Assembly: GCF_014200305.1 (NCBI RefSeq)
Contig: NZ_JACHBL010000001.1
Coordinates: 1-64,000 of the forward strand
Length of the DNA stretch: 64,000 nt
Direction of reading: 5' to 3'
Source of the DNA: Neomicrococcus lactis
GTDB lineage: Bacteria; Actinomycetota; Actinomycetes; Actinomycetales; Micrococcaceae
A program made the position numbers and the translations under genes. Below, piece after piece: positions 36,414 through 45,341 of the stretch; position 1 is the first letter of the stretch, and every line of letters begins with the position of its first letter. A model generated the notes under the pieces. That model worked only from the letters and a program-made list of their open reading frames with translations, ran no database searches and was not told the DNA's origin.

Positions 36414-37640
36414 ATTACTGCTGACGTCCCCACCGAGGACCCCAAAGATTCTTGGCTCAAAAGCGCGGTCAAGATCTACACGCCTTCTTTGCTGTACTCG
36501 GTGGGGCTTGGCGCCGTCACCCCGATCGTGTCTTTGACGGCATTATCGCTTGGCGCCTCCACTGGCCTCGCAGCCGCGATGATCATGATCATTGGGCTGG
36601 GCTCGCTTTGTATGAACGTGCCTGCCGCGGTGCTCACGGCGCGGTTCGGCGAGCGCGCCACCATGATTTTCGCGGCTCTGTGGGCGGCGATCGGAATGGC
36701 GACCGCGCTGTGGTCATCCCAATTGCCAATGCTGGCCGTGGGCGTCTTCTTGGTGGGCATGGCCGGTGCGCCGTTCAACTTGGCGCGCCAGAGTTATCTC
36801 GCTGAGGTCATTGCCCCGACTCAGCGTGCGCGGGCGATGTCCACCCTGGGCGGCACTTTGCGCGTGGGCTCGCTGCTGGGGCCGTTCGCGGCGTCGGCGG
36901 CGATGATTCCGCTGGGGCTCGATGGCGCCTATTGGGTGGGCCTTGCCGCTATGGTGGTGGCGCTCATCGTGTGCTGGTGGATCCCTGAACTTCTCACTCA
37001 TGAGCGAGACGTCCCACTCACCGAAACCGAGAAACCTCCGCAACTAGCGAAGCAAGTCTCGGTATGGTCCGTAGCCAAGCAGCACGCACGAGTCTTCGGG
37101 ACGGTAGGCATCGGCGTCATCCTCCTCTCCGGAGTCCGGGCCGCACGCGTTGCCGTGGTGCCGCTCTGGGCGGATGCCATAGGGCTCGACGCGTCCGTCG
37201 CGGCGCTCATTTATGGCCTCTCCGGACTGATCGAAGTGCTCGTCTTCTATCCCGCAGGCAGACTCATGGACAAGCGTGGCCGCGTTTTCGTAGCAGTCCC
37301 GTGCATGGCCTTCATGGGTGTGGCCCTGTTCTTCTTGCCGTTCACGCAGGGCGTGGTGAGCCTGTCACTCGTGGCCATGTTGCTGGGATTTGGCAACGGA
37401 ATTGGCTCCGGCATCGTGATGACCCTCGGCGCCGACTACGCTCCAGCCGCCGTCCGCCCGCAATTCCTCGGCACGTGGCGACTGGGCTCTGACATGGGAA
37501 TCATGGCTCTGCCGCTCATCCTCTCCGGCGTCACCGCGGCCGTCAGCCTCGCCGCCGGCATCTGGGTCGTGTGCGGCGCGGCCTTCGTCGGTGCGCTGGT
37601 GCTGGGAATTTTCATCCCCCGCACGCCGCGGCAATCCTAA
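36414..37640 (+). CDS. MFS transporter, apparent ATT start
   Basis: A 12-helix major-facilitator efflux-type protein of about 408 residues. The MFS loop motif is seen as TARFGERATMI and again GRLMDKRGRVF. The first conventional start, TTG 36489, falls in the first helix and has no Shine-Dalgarno. Upstream the frame is open back to the stop of the previous gene and encodes DSWLKSAVKIYTPSLLYSVG, which resembles the pre-helix leader of related transporters. Here ATT 36414 is the only good candidate, with GGAGG at 36398-36402. The substrate is unknown. Confidence 0.82.
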   Translation: MTADVPTEDPKDSWLKSAVKIYTPSLLYSVGLGAVTPIVSLTALSLGASTGLAAAMIMIIGLGSLCMNVPAAVLTARFGERATMIFAALWAAIGMATALWSSQLPMLAVGVFLVGMAGAPFNLARQSYLAEVIAPTQRARAMSTLGGTLRVGSLLGPFAASAAMIPLGLDGAYWVGLAAMVVALIVCWWIPELLTHERDVPLTETEKPPQLAKQVSVWSVAKQHARVFGTVGIGVILLSGVRAARVAVVPLWADAIGLDASVAALIYGLSGLIEVLVFYPAGRLMDKRGRVFVAVPCMAFMGVALFFLPFTQGVVSLSLVAMLLGFGNGIGSGIVMTLGADYAPAAVRPQFLGTWRLGSDMGIMALPLILSGVTAAVSLAAGIWVVCGAAFVGALVLGIFIPRTPRQS

Positions 37641-37642
37641 AT

Positions 37643-38749
37643 TTAGATCTCGTGCGACGGCGCAGCTCGGCTAGGTGCCTGCGTTTCAGTACCGGGGCGC
37701 TCGACCATGCCGGGTGCAACTGTCGGTGCGACCACCGGGGAAGTCCAGACCGGCTGCTCTTGGTAGTCGTTGAAGAAGCTTTCCCGAGCGCGTACGTGCG
37801 CCAAGAACGAATTGAGTACGCCAAAGGTGAAGAGTGCGGTGGCGCTCATCAAGAAGATTCCAGCAAGGAACAACCACGAGTTCTTGGTCAGCAATTGGCT
37901 CGAGACGCTCGTTTGCGTGGCGAACCAGTAGATCACCGGTGCGGCGAGGGCCATGATGATTGACGGGAGCCACAACAGCGTTGGCCACAGCGCCCACGAG
38001 CCAACATGGAAGTTCGAGAGGAATCGACGGCCAGCGCCTTCCGCAAGAGGTCGCATGTTCCATTTGCGGCCAGTGGCGAGGACGGCGGCGCCACCCAAGA
38101 AGCCCCAGAACGCGCAGACGATGTAGGCGCCGATGATGTCGCTGGGGCGGTGCCAGCCGAGTGCCACCGTGGATACGCCGGTGACGAGAGAAACGAGTCC
38201 GCCCAGGAACGCCACCAACGGGCGCCAACGCGGCGCGACCACCAAGAGAATCGCAATCATTGCCGCGGTGCCAAAGGTGGTGTGGCCGGAAGGGAAAGAG
38301 TTCATCGTCGCCTCGGAGACGCCGTTGTCCGGACGATTCAGGACACTGTGCTTGAGGACTTGCGTGCTGTAGGTGGCCAGCGCCCACGTCGCGGCGGCGA
38401 TCGCTGGGGCAACTACGGAGCGGCGAATGAGCCCGGCGAGGACCAGCGCTATCGCACCGAGTACCGCAGCCACCTCCGGCAAATAGCCGAGGAACTTGGT
38501 CAACGGTGCGCCGAATCGTGTGCCATCGCCGAGGTACTGTTGGGCGCCCTTGAACGCGGACTCGTCCGCGAGCTGGCCCGTTCCAGTCTGAACAAAGATC
38601 CAATACGTCATCGCGAAGAGCCCCACAGCGACGGCGCATCCGAGCACGGCAGCGACCCACCGGCGCGCAACGAGTGCCGACCTTTCGTCGATACCTCGAG
38701 CCGTCCGCGAACCATCTGTGTTGAAAAGATCGTGTGACATCTTCTTCAT
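37643..38749 (-). CDS. PAP2-family membrane phosphatase
   Basis: A 368-residue integral membrane lipid phosphatase-type protein. The three catalytic motifs are present: KHSVLNRPDNG (KX6RP), FPSGHTTFGTAAM (PSGH) and LGWHRPSDIIGAY. There are about seven helices and a proline-rich C-terminal tail. The likely substrate is undecaprenyl diphosphate, phosphatidate or a similar lipid phosphate. The last residues (RAAPSHEI) are encoded by repeat copy 5. It is convergent with the MFS gene, 2 bp apart. Confidence 0.9.
   Translation of the reverse strand: MKKMSHDLFNTDGSRTARGIDERSALVARRWVAAVLGCAVAVGLFAMTYWIFVQTGTGQLADESAFKGAQQYLGDGTRFGAPLTKFLGYLPEVAAVLGAIALVLAGLIRRSVVAPAIAAATWALATYSTQVLKHSVLNRPDNGVSEATMNSFPSGHTTFGTAAMIAILLVVAPRWRPLVAFLGGLVSLVTGVSTVALGWHRPSDIIGAYIVCAFWGFLGGAAVLATGRKWNMRPLAEGAGRRFLSNFHVGSWALWPTLLWLPSIIMALAAPVIYWFATQTSVSSQLLTKNSWLFLAGIFLMSATALFTFGVLNSFLAHVRARESFFNDYQEQPVWTSPVVAPTVAPGMVERPGTETQAPSRAAPSHEI
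37653..37670 (+). repeat. Repeat copy 5, at the PAP2 3' end
   Basis: TGCGACGGCGCAGCTCGG lies 12 bp after the MFS stop and within the last codons of the convergent PAP2 gene. Confidence 0.65.
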
Positions 38750-38830
38750 AGTGACAGCCTAAGCTGTGCAATTCCTTGCAAAACATGGCCTTAACGGCCT
38801 ATTCGTGACGCGTCTCGCGTGAGAGATGGA

Positions 38831-38836
38831 TAACCT
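38831..38836 (+). promoter_or_regulatory. Putative -10 element of menC, leaderless type
   Basis: TAACCT ends 6 nt before GTG 38843, with no Shine-Dalgarno between. A small dyad ACGCG-TCT-CGCGT lies about 15 bp upstream. Confidence 0.4.
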
Positions 38837-38842
38837 GATTTC

Positions 38843-39838
38843 GTGAGAAACCTTCCCGCACTCGACGAGATCCTGGACAACCTCCACGTGGTCTCCCTTC
38901 CCATGAGCGTCACATTCCGTGGCGTCATGCATCGCGAAGCCGCGCTTTTCGAAGGTCCCGCAGGTTGGGGTGAGTTCTCACCGTTCCTCGAGTACGGCGC
39001 TCAAGAAGCCTCGGCCTGGCTCGCAAGCGGGATCGAAGCTGCGTGGGAAGGCTTCCCCGAGCCGTTGCGCTCGCAGGTCCCCGTCAACGCAACGGTGCCC
39101 GCGGTGCCGAGCAGCGACGTCGTACGGGTATTGGAGAAGTACGACGCTCACCACACCGTCAAAATCAAGGTCGCCGAGAAGGGGCAGTCGCTCGAGGACG
39201 ACGTTGCGCGCGTCGCCGAAGTGCGGCGTCTCTTGCCGGATGCGGCCCTGCGCATTGACGCGAATGCGGCGTGGAGCGTGCCGGAGGCCTTCGAGGCGTT
39301 GCAGCGATTGAGTGATTTTGAGCTGCAGTATGCAGAGCAGCCGGTTGAGGGAATTGAGGGGCTCGCGCGCGTTCGTGAGATGTTGCGCGCCGCCGGAGAT
39401 CAGACGCTCATCGCCGCCGATGAATCTGTGCGCAAAGCGACTGATCCGCTCGCAGTGGCGCGCGCCGGGGCAGCTGACCTGTTGATCATCAAGGCCGCTC
39501 CGTTGGGTGGCGTGCGGAACGCGCTGCGCGTTGTGGCGGAATCGGGCATGCCCGCGGTGGTGTCGAGCGCGCTGGATACGTCCGTGGGCCTTGCCGCTGG
39601 CGTTGCTCTGGCCGCCGCTTTGCCGGAATTGCCATATGCGTGCGGCTTGGGAACCGCGGCACTCTTCACGGACGACGTCGCAGCTCAGCCCATGCGGGCC
39701 GTTGGGGGAGCGCTCGACGTGCGAAGCGTGCGGCCAGACCCGCAACGTTTGCGAGCGCTCGCGGCAGACGCGAATACTACCGAAAGGTGGCGGGAAAGGA
39801 TCCGCGCTGCTTATGAAATCTTGGTGAACAACAGCTAA
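38843..39838 (+). CDS. menC: o-Succinylbenzoate synthase
   Basis: An enolase-superfamily dehydratase giving o-succinylbenzoate in menaquinone synthesis. The 331-residue product carries HTVKIKVAEKG (catalytic Lys), LRIDANAAWSV and YAEQPVEGIEGL (metal-binding Asp and Glu), LIAADESVRK, and LLIIKAAPLGG with the second catalytic Lys. GTG 38843 starts MRNLPALDEILDNLHVV. The gene is isolated from the other men genes by accessory inserts on both sides. Confidence 0.93.
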   Translation: MRNLPALDEILDNLHVVSLPMSVTFRGVMHREAALFEGPAGWGEFSPFLEYGAQEASAWLASGIEAAWEGFPEPLRSQVPVNATVPAVPSSDVVRVLEKYDAHHTVKIKVAEKGQSLEDDVARVAEVRRLLPDAALRIDANAAWSVPEAFEALQRLSDFELQYAEQPVEGIEGLARVREMLRAAGDQTLIAADESVRKATDPLAVARAGAADLLIIKAAPLGGVRNALRVVAESGMPAVVSSALDTSVGLAAGVALAAALPELPYACGLGTAALFTDDVAAQPMRAVGGALDVRSVRPDPQRLRALAADANTTERWRERIRAAYEILVNNS

Positions 39839-39930
39839 AAGATTGTTCACCTGAACGCCCCCGAGATTTAAAAGAGCAGTGACAAGCTCAGTGGTGCACC
39901 ACTCCAACCCACTTTCTGGAGGAATTCACC

Positions 39931-42033
39931 ATGGGCACTCCGCTCAATCTTTTGCCAATGTTCGGCCACACCCGCGGCAACCGCTCCGCCGCGACCTGCC
40001 ACTTCAAATGCGGCAACGCTTGCGCCAAAGACGTATGCAACACGTCTACCAACAACTACTTCCGTGACATCGCAGATGCCGCATTGACTCGTCGTGCGGC
40101 CCTCGGCCTCGGCGGCGTCGCTGCAGGTGCTGTTGTGGTCGGCGCTCACCTCGCCACCGCCCCTGAAGCTGCTGCAGACTTCGGCGGCAACGGACAGGGC
40201 GGCGGAAAGCTCAACTTCAAGGCCATCGCACCAGTTCCAAAGAACGTTGATGCCCTGACGGTTCCTGCCGGATACGACTCCCACGTCATCATTCGCTGGG
40301 GCGATCCAATCTTCAACGACGCACCTGAGTTCGACGCAAAGAACCAGTCTGCTGCCGCTCAGGCGAAGCAGTTCGGCTACAACAACGACTACCTGAACAT
40401 CACTGCTGATCAGGGCAACTCCCGCCGCGGCATCCTCGTTGCAAACCACGAGTACACCAACGAAGAGCTCATGTTCGACGCCGAATGGGCCGCTGCAAAC
40501 CCTGAAGAAGTCCGCCGCATCGCTATCGAAGCGCACGGCATGGCTGTTGTGGAAGTTCGCCGCGACAAGGCCGGTGAGCCTTGGAACTACGTCAAGAGTG
40601 GCGCTCGCAACCGTCGCATCACGGGCTCGACGCCATTCACTGTTGATGGTTACGCAGCGGGATCCGACCTTCTCAAGACCGTCGCAGACCCAACGGGCAA
40701 GCGCGTTCTTGGCACCTTGAACAACTGTGCAGGTGGCACCACGCCTTGGGGCACCGTGCTTTCCGGCGAAGAGAACTTCAACCAGTACTTCCAGGGCACT
40801 GGCTCCGCAACGGACGCACGTTACGGCATCAGCTCTGCACCATCTGAGCGCGGCTGGGAACTGACGGACCCACGTTTCTCCGCTCAGAACAAGGGCTACG
40901 AGAACGAAATCAACCGCTTCGGCTGGGTTGTTGAGATCGATCCACAGGATCCAACCTCCACGCCCGTCAAGCACACCGCATTGGGCCGCTTCAAGCACGA
41001 AGGTGCAAACATCCGCGTAGCCGAGGACGGCCGCGTTGTTGCGTACTCCGGTGACGACGAGCGCTTCGACTACGTCTACAAGTTCGTTTCCAAGAACAAG
41101 ATCTCCAAGGATCGCGAAGCTAACAAGAAGCTTCTCTCCGAGGGTGACCTCTACGTTGCTCAGTTCACGGGTGATTCCCCAGCCTCTGAGATCGATGGCT
41201 CCGGCAAGCTTCCTTCCGACGGCGCCTTCGATGGCTCCGGCAAGTGGATCGCGCTGACGAAGAATGGCAAGTCTCAGGTTCCAGGCATGAGCATCGAGGA
41301 AGTCCTCGTGTACACCCGCTTGGCAGCTGACAAGATGGGCGCCACCAAGATGGACCGCCCAGAAGACGTTGAGCCAAACCCGGTCACCGGCAAGCTCTAC
41401 ATCGCGTTGACCAACAACACCGACCGCGGCAAGCCAGGGAAGAAGGCAGGCGCTGACGAGGCGAACCCACGCGCAGGAGCAACCAGCGCAACGGCTAACC
41501 GCGACGGCCACGTCATCGAGCTCACCGAGACCAAGAACGACGCCACCGCCGTGACGTTCAACTGGAACATCTTGTTGCTCTGTGGCGATCCGAAGAACCC
41601 TGTCTCGCAGCAGTACTTCGCTGGCTACCCAGCAGAGAAGGTTTCCCCGATCTCTTGCCCAGACAACCTCGCGTTCGACTCCAAGGGCACCTTGTGGATC
41701 TCGACCGACGGCCAGCCAGGCACCATCGGCTACTGCGACGCTTTGCACAAGGTCACGCTGACCGGTGCTGAGCGCGGCAAGGTCGAGCAGTTCCTTGCTG
41801 TTCCATTCGGCGCCGAGACCTGTGGCCCGCTCATCCACGACCGCGATAACTCCGTGTTCGTGTCTGTCCAGCACCCAGGTGAAGGCGGATCCTTCGCGGC
41901 TCCGATCTCTTACTTCCCTGACTACATCACGAACCCAGCTCAGGCGAAGAAGGGCCAGCTTTCCGGCCCACGTCCGTCCGTGGTTCAGGTGTACTCGCCA
42001 GCCGGCGCCAACAACGGCAAGGGCAACAAGTAA
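39931..42033 (+). CDS. phoX: PhoX-family (DUF839) secreted phosphatase
   Basis: A Tat-exported calcium/iron alkaline phosphatase family protein of 700 residues. The export signal is internal: RDIADAALTRRAALGLGGVAAGAVVVGAHL at about 45-75. It is preceded by a Cys-containing leader (CHFKCGNACAKDVC). The body shows the PhoX pattern: TVPAGYDSHVIIRWGDP, ILVANHEYTNEELM, GTLNNCAGGTTPWGTVLSGEENF, and CPDNLAFDSKGTLWISTDG. GGAGGAATTCACC precedes ATG 39931. It is monocistronic with its own terminator. Confidence 0.92.
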   Translation: MGTPLNLLPMFGHTRGNRSAATCHFKCGNACAKDVCNTSTNNYFRDIADAALTRRAALGLGGVAAGAVVVGAHLATAPEAAADFGGNGQGGGKLNFKAIAPVPKNVDALTVPAGYDSHVIIRWGDPIFNDAPEFDAKNQSAAAQAKQFGYNNDYLNITADQGNSRRGILVANHEYTNEELMFDAEWAAANPEEVRRIAIEAHGMAVVEVRRDKAGEPWNYVKSGARNRRITGSTPFTVDGYAAGSDLLKTVADPTGKRVLGTLNNCAGGTTPWGTVLSGEENFNQYFQGTGSATDARYGISSAPSERGWELTDPRFSAQNKGYENEINRFGWVVEIDPQDPTSTPVKHTALGRFKHEGANIRVAEDGRVVAYSGDDERFDYVYKFVSKNKISKDREANKKLLSEGDLYVAQFTGDSPASEIDGSGKLPSDGAFDGSGKWIALTKNGKSQVPGMSIEEVLVYTRLAADKMGATKMDRPEDVEPNPVTGKLYIALTNNTDRGKPGKKAGADEANPRAGATSATANRDGHVIELTETKNDATAVTFNWNILLLCGDPKNPVSQQYFAGYPAEKVSPISCPDNLAFDSKGTLWISTDGQPGTIGYCDALHKVTLTGAERGKVEQFLAVPFGAETCGPLIHDRDNSVFVSVQHPGEGGSFAAPISYFPDYITNPAQAKKGQLSGPRPSVVQVYSPAGANNGKGNK

Positions 42034-42077
42034 TCGCATAACCTCCGGTTGCTAGCGGCAGCTAGCGCAGTGGTGTG

Positions 42078-42119
42078 ACGTGTGGCGATGGTCCGAAAGG
42101 GCTGCCGCCACACGTTTTT
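42078..42119 (+). terminator. Rho-independent terminator of phoX
   Basis: Arms ACGTGTGGCG (42078-42087) and CGCCACACGT (42106-42115), followed by a T-rich tract (TTTTTGTTT). Confidence 0.92.
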
Positions 42120-42149
42120 GTTTAGGGCGCCAAATTGTTTGAGGGCACG

Positions 42150-42194
42150 AAAAAGCGATGTGAACGAAGGTCGTCTCCGTTCACACCGCTTTTT
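42150..42194 (-). terminator. Rho-independent terminator of the Orn/Lys/Arg decarboxylase
   Basis: Arms AAAAAGCGATGTGAACG (42150-42166) and CGTTCACACCGCTTTTT (42178-42194) with one mismatch. The A-run of the left arm gives the T-tract on the minus strand. Confidence 0.9.
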
Positions 42195-42206
42195 GCGCGT
42201 CAGTTC

Positions 42207-45041
42207 TTACTTCTTGCGCGGCAAGCGCGGGTGATCTTCCTGGGGATCGAAACTCCGGCTCTTGCTGTCAGGAGCAGCAGCGTTGTCGAGCGCAGCCGGG
42301 GATTCCTTGAAAATCCGGTAGCCGCGTGCGGCATCGAATCCGTGAATTTCGCGGGTATCGAGCACAGCCATGAAGTCCAGCACGTCCCGCGTAATGACCT
42401 GGCCAGGAACCAATACTGGGAATCCTGGCGGGTACGGCGTCACGAAGCCGGCCGAGACGGGCAGACCGCCTGCTGCCACACGATCTGACAATTCGTTCGG
42501 CATCACGTAATCCACTTCCGTGCGCTTTTGTCCGCGGAAGAACGCCGAACGCATGTCGCCGTCAGGCAGCGAAGGATCGTCGGTGAACTCCGTGGAGAAC
42601 TCGCTGAAGTCCGGAAGCGGTGGAAGATCCTTAGGATCCACCACGGCGATTGCGTCGCGATCGACGTTTTCCTCGATGCGCTCGGCCACCTTGACCAGCA
42701 CTTCAAGCAAGTAAGCGATAGCGCTTCGCGTGGTTCCGATGTTGGTCATGAACAAGACGGTATTGCGGCTGGTTTTGTTGATCTGAATGCCGTAGCGGTC
42801 CATCAAGTAGTCGTGCTTGAAGGTATCTCCGTCAATGCCGGTCCGGCTGATTTCAATGGTGATGCGGCTAGGATCCACCACAAACTCAGCGTGCTCCCAC
42901 GCGTTCCACATCGCCGCGAGACCGTCGCGGTGGGGGAGCGGGCGGCCAGCGCCACGGAACTCTTGAGGAATCAGCTCGGTTGCCGTGAGCACCTTGAAGG
43001 TTCGGCGCAACAACGGGTGGCGTGCAATGGAGTGCGTCAGGCTCGTTGCGAGGTCCAACTGACGCTGAACCAGAGCGAAGCCTTCCAGCTCCACCTGACG
43101 GCGCCCAATGTCGAGCGAAGCCAAGATTTGGTAGTTCGGCGAGGTCGAGGTGTGCGTCATGTACGCCTCGTGGAACGGATCTTCAGCGTCACGCTTCCAT
43201 TCGACGTCGTACACGTGAATCATCGAGCCCTGGCGTAGGGCCGTCAGCGTCTTGTGGGTGGATTGCGTCGCGTAGACGCGGATCTTGGCGTCTGGCGCCG
43301 GGATGAGACGCTCTTCGAGCCACACATCGTCAGAGACGGGCGTGCCGTCCTCATTGAAGAGTCGCTTCTGCTGCTCGTGATACGCGCTTTCGTGCTCCGA
43401 AGAGGAGAGCCGCGCTTCCAGAGATTTTGCGGCGGCCATTGCAGTACGACGGCGCGTGATCGGGTGGAACGTCGCGAAGGCGAACCACGCCTCATCCCAC
43501 AAGAAGACGAGGTCTGGCTTGATGGCCAAGCACTCTTCCATGACGCGCTCTGGGTCATACACAATGCCGTCGAACGTGCAGTTGGTCAGCGTAATCATGC
43601 GGACCTCGTCGAGGCGGCCGGCCGCGCGGTACTGCAACAGCAGTTCCTTGATGCTGCTGAGCGGGACGGCTCCGTAGAACGCAAACTCATCCAGCGGGTA
43701 CGCCTCTAGGTAAGCGGGCTTGGCGCCGGTGAGAACTAGGGAATGGTGATGCGACTTGTGGCAGTTGCGGTCCACCATCACGATGTCGCCGGGGCCGGTC
43801 AGTGCTTGGTGCACAATCTTGTTGGCGGTCGAGGTGCCGTTGGTGACGAAGAAGGTGTGCTTGGCGCCGTAAGCGCGCGCGGCGAGGTCTTGGGCCTTCT
43901 TCAAAGTGTGGACAGGGGCGAGGAGCGAGTCCAAGCCGCCCGAGGTCGCCGATGTTTCGGCAAGCAGCAGGTTCAGCCCGTAGAAGTCCACGAGATCCCG
44001 AATCCATTTGGACGTGACAACCGAGCCACCGCGAGCAATTGGCAACGCATGGAAAACACCGACCGGACGACGTGCGTGGTCCTGAATAGCCGTGAAGAAC
44101 GGGGTGTCGTAGAGGTGGGACACACGGCGCAAGAGGGACAGATGTAGCTCAAAGCGGTCTTCGCGGCGGAACACGCGGCGGAAGCGGCGAGTCAAGAAGC
44201 GAGCGAGGTCTTCAATGTGAGCGCCGGCCATGAGGTAGAGATCCAACTCGGGACGCAATCGAGCCAACGTATCGGCAAGGCCCACCACGCGCTGGATGTG
44301 TGCCAGCTTGCTGCGAGGCGCTGTCCACGACTGGATGCTGGAGGACGCCAGCTCGATGGTCTCCAGCAAGTCCTTGCTCAGTGGCTGGCGGGTCTTGTCG
44401 CTGAAGCCTGGGCGCACCACGCACGCGAGAATGTTGGGGTTCGTGAGCACGGCCGCGATCGCGTCTTCTGCAGACGGCACAATCACGAAGTCGTAGACGA
44501 AAGCATCAGCTGCCGAACGCATGCGATGCACGTCCTTGCGCATCGTCTCCCGCTCTTCAGCGGACATCTCATCCACCACAAGAACTTCAAAGCGAGGACG
44601 CGGATCGTTGTCATCCGCAATCATGAGCCGCTCGGATTCGTCGCTGACGTCATCTGGTGATTCTGTGGACGGCTGGTCGCCACGCTGACGGGTGACCACG
44701 CGAGCAATGCGGTCCAGAGCAGCTTTGTGTTCGCCAGTTTCTAGCTGTTGACGAATGGATCGGACATACTCTTGGCCGCAGCCAGCCCAGTACAACTCAA
44801 TGGTCTCAAGAGCCCGTAGCGAGCGGTGGAGCTCGGTGTCTGCCGCGTAAGCCTCTTGCGGATTAGGGCTGTGGACTAGGCGTTTGACGGCAAAGAGCAA
44901 ATACTCCCAAGCATCGGATCGCATGCGCCAAGTGGTCGACGGCATCCCAGGATCTGTCTCGAGTTTCACTCTGTCGGCAGCGGTGGGGGATGCCGAAGTT
45001 GTGGTCAGGTCCTCGGTAGTTGACCGAGCTTGGTTTTGCAT
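42207..45041 (-). CDS. Orn/Lys/Arg decarboxylase, large actinobacterial form
   Basis: A fold-type I PLP decarboxylase making a polyamine or agmatine/cadaverine. 944 residues from ATG 45041 with AAGGAT upstream. The first 350 residues include a helical segment and a wing or receiver-like domain. The PLP domain has FVTNGTSTANKI, DRNCHKSHHHSLVL, FLWDEAWFA and the Schiff-base lysine in TQSTHKTL (Lys597). The C-terminal domain has PYPPGFPVLVPGQVI. Length exceeds the 700-760 of E. coli SpeF/CadA/AdiA. Arginine is likely from related annotations, but the substrate is not proven. It is divergent from menD across about 300 bp. Confidence 0.9.
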   Translation of the reverse strand: MQNQARSTTEDLTTTSASPTAADRVKLETDPGMPSTTWRMRSDAWEYLLFAVKRLVHSPNPQEAYAADTELHRSLRALETIELYWAGCGQEYVRSIRQQLETGEHKAALDRIARVVTRQRGDQPSTESPDDVSDESERLMIADDNDPRPRFEVLVVDEMSAEERETMRKDVHRMRSAADAFVYDFVIVPSAEDAIAAVLTNPNILACVVRPGFSDKTRQPLSKDLLETIELASSSIQSWTAPRSKLAHIQRVVGLADTLARLRPELDLYLMAGAHIEDLARFLTRRFRRVFRREDRFELHLSLLRRVSHLYDTPFFTAIQDHARRPVGVFHALPIARGGSVVTSKWIRDLVDFYGLNLLLAETSATSGGLDSLLAPVHTLKKAQDLAARAYGAKHTFFVTNGTSTANKIVHQALTGPGDIVMVDRNCHKSHHHSLVLTGAKPAYLEAYPLDEFAFYGAVPLSSIKELLLQYRAAGRLDEVRMITLTNCTFDGIVYDPERVMEECLAIKPDLVFLWDEAWFAFATFHPITRRRTAMAAAKSLEARLSSSEHESAYHEQQKRLFNEDGTPVSDDVWLEERLIPAPDAKIRVYATQSTHKTLTALRQGSMIHVYDVEWKRDAEDPFHEAYMTHTSTSPNYQILASLDIGRRQVELEGFALVQRQLDLATSLTHSIARHPLLRRTFKVLTATELIPQEFRGAGRPLPHRDGLAAMWNAWEHAEFVVDPSRITIEISRTGIDGDTFKHDYLMDRYGIQINKTSRNTVLFMTNIGTTRSAIAYLLEVLVKVAERIEENVDRDAIAVVDPKDLPPLPDFSEFSTEFTDDPSLPDGDMRSAFFRGQKRTEVDYVMPNELSDRVAAGGLPVSAGFVTPYPPGFPVLVPGQVITRDVLDFMAVLDTREIHGFDAARGYRIFKESPAALDNAAAPDSKSRSFDPQEDHPRLPRKK

Positions 45042-45341
45042 GGAGTGATCCTTTAGAGGAAACGAGTGTGGGGAAGTGAATCGGGAGAGAACTGAATGGG
45101 CAGCCCACTGAGAATCGCCAACGAAATCGCCATTGAATCTCCAATCCTCAGCGCTGCCGGAAAGTAGTGAAACGAACCGTATTGCCTGCAGAACAGGTTT
45201 TGGTAAAACAAGCTCTGTTGCAACGGATTTAGTAATTTGGGTTCGCCTTTGTCTAGTTTCGTCCATGATGATTCATTGTCAAGATCAATGACGGAAAGCT
45301 GAGAAAGATGAATCAGCAAGGGACTTCCGTAGGATGAAAAC
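45042..45341. other. Divergent intergenic region, decarboxylase / menD
   Basis: No gene seen. TCATTG-N7-CAATGA (45273-45291) is a dyad that could be an operator. TAGGAT at 45330-45335 lies 6 nt before the menD ATG and looks like a -10 box of a leaderless transcript. The AT-rich middle (45150-45240) could hold the decarboxylase promoter. Confidence 0.5.
45330..45335 (+). promoter_or_regulatory. Putative -10 element of menD, leaderless type
   Basis: TAGGAT followed by GAAAAC and the ATG. The same arrangement, TAGGAT then GAAGAC then ATG, precedes the PucR regulator gene. Confidence 0.45.

Noticed and set aside
39670-39690. GACGACGTCGCAGCTCAG in menC as a ninth repeat copy
   Set aside because: It lies in a conserved coding stretch (DDVAAQP) and differs at the variable positions, so protein conservation explains it.
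39845-39855. GTTCACCTGAA upstream of phoX as a PHO box
   Set aside because: PHO boxes need two or more 11-bp direct repeats; the next 11 bp do not match.
39868-42039. Minus-strand open frame of 723 codons opposite phoX
   Set aside because: Mirror frame of phoX with Val/Ala/Trp-rich nonsense composition and no ribosome site.
42159-42185. TGTGAACG and CGTTCACA half-sites identical to an actinobacterial Rex operator
   Set aside because: The spacing is 11 bp too long, and the arms belong to the decarboxylase terminator, which has a T-tract.
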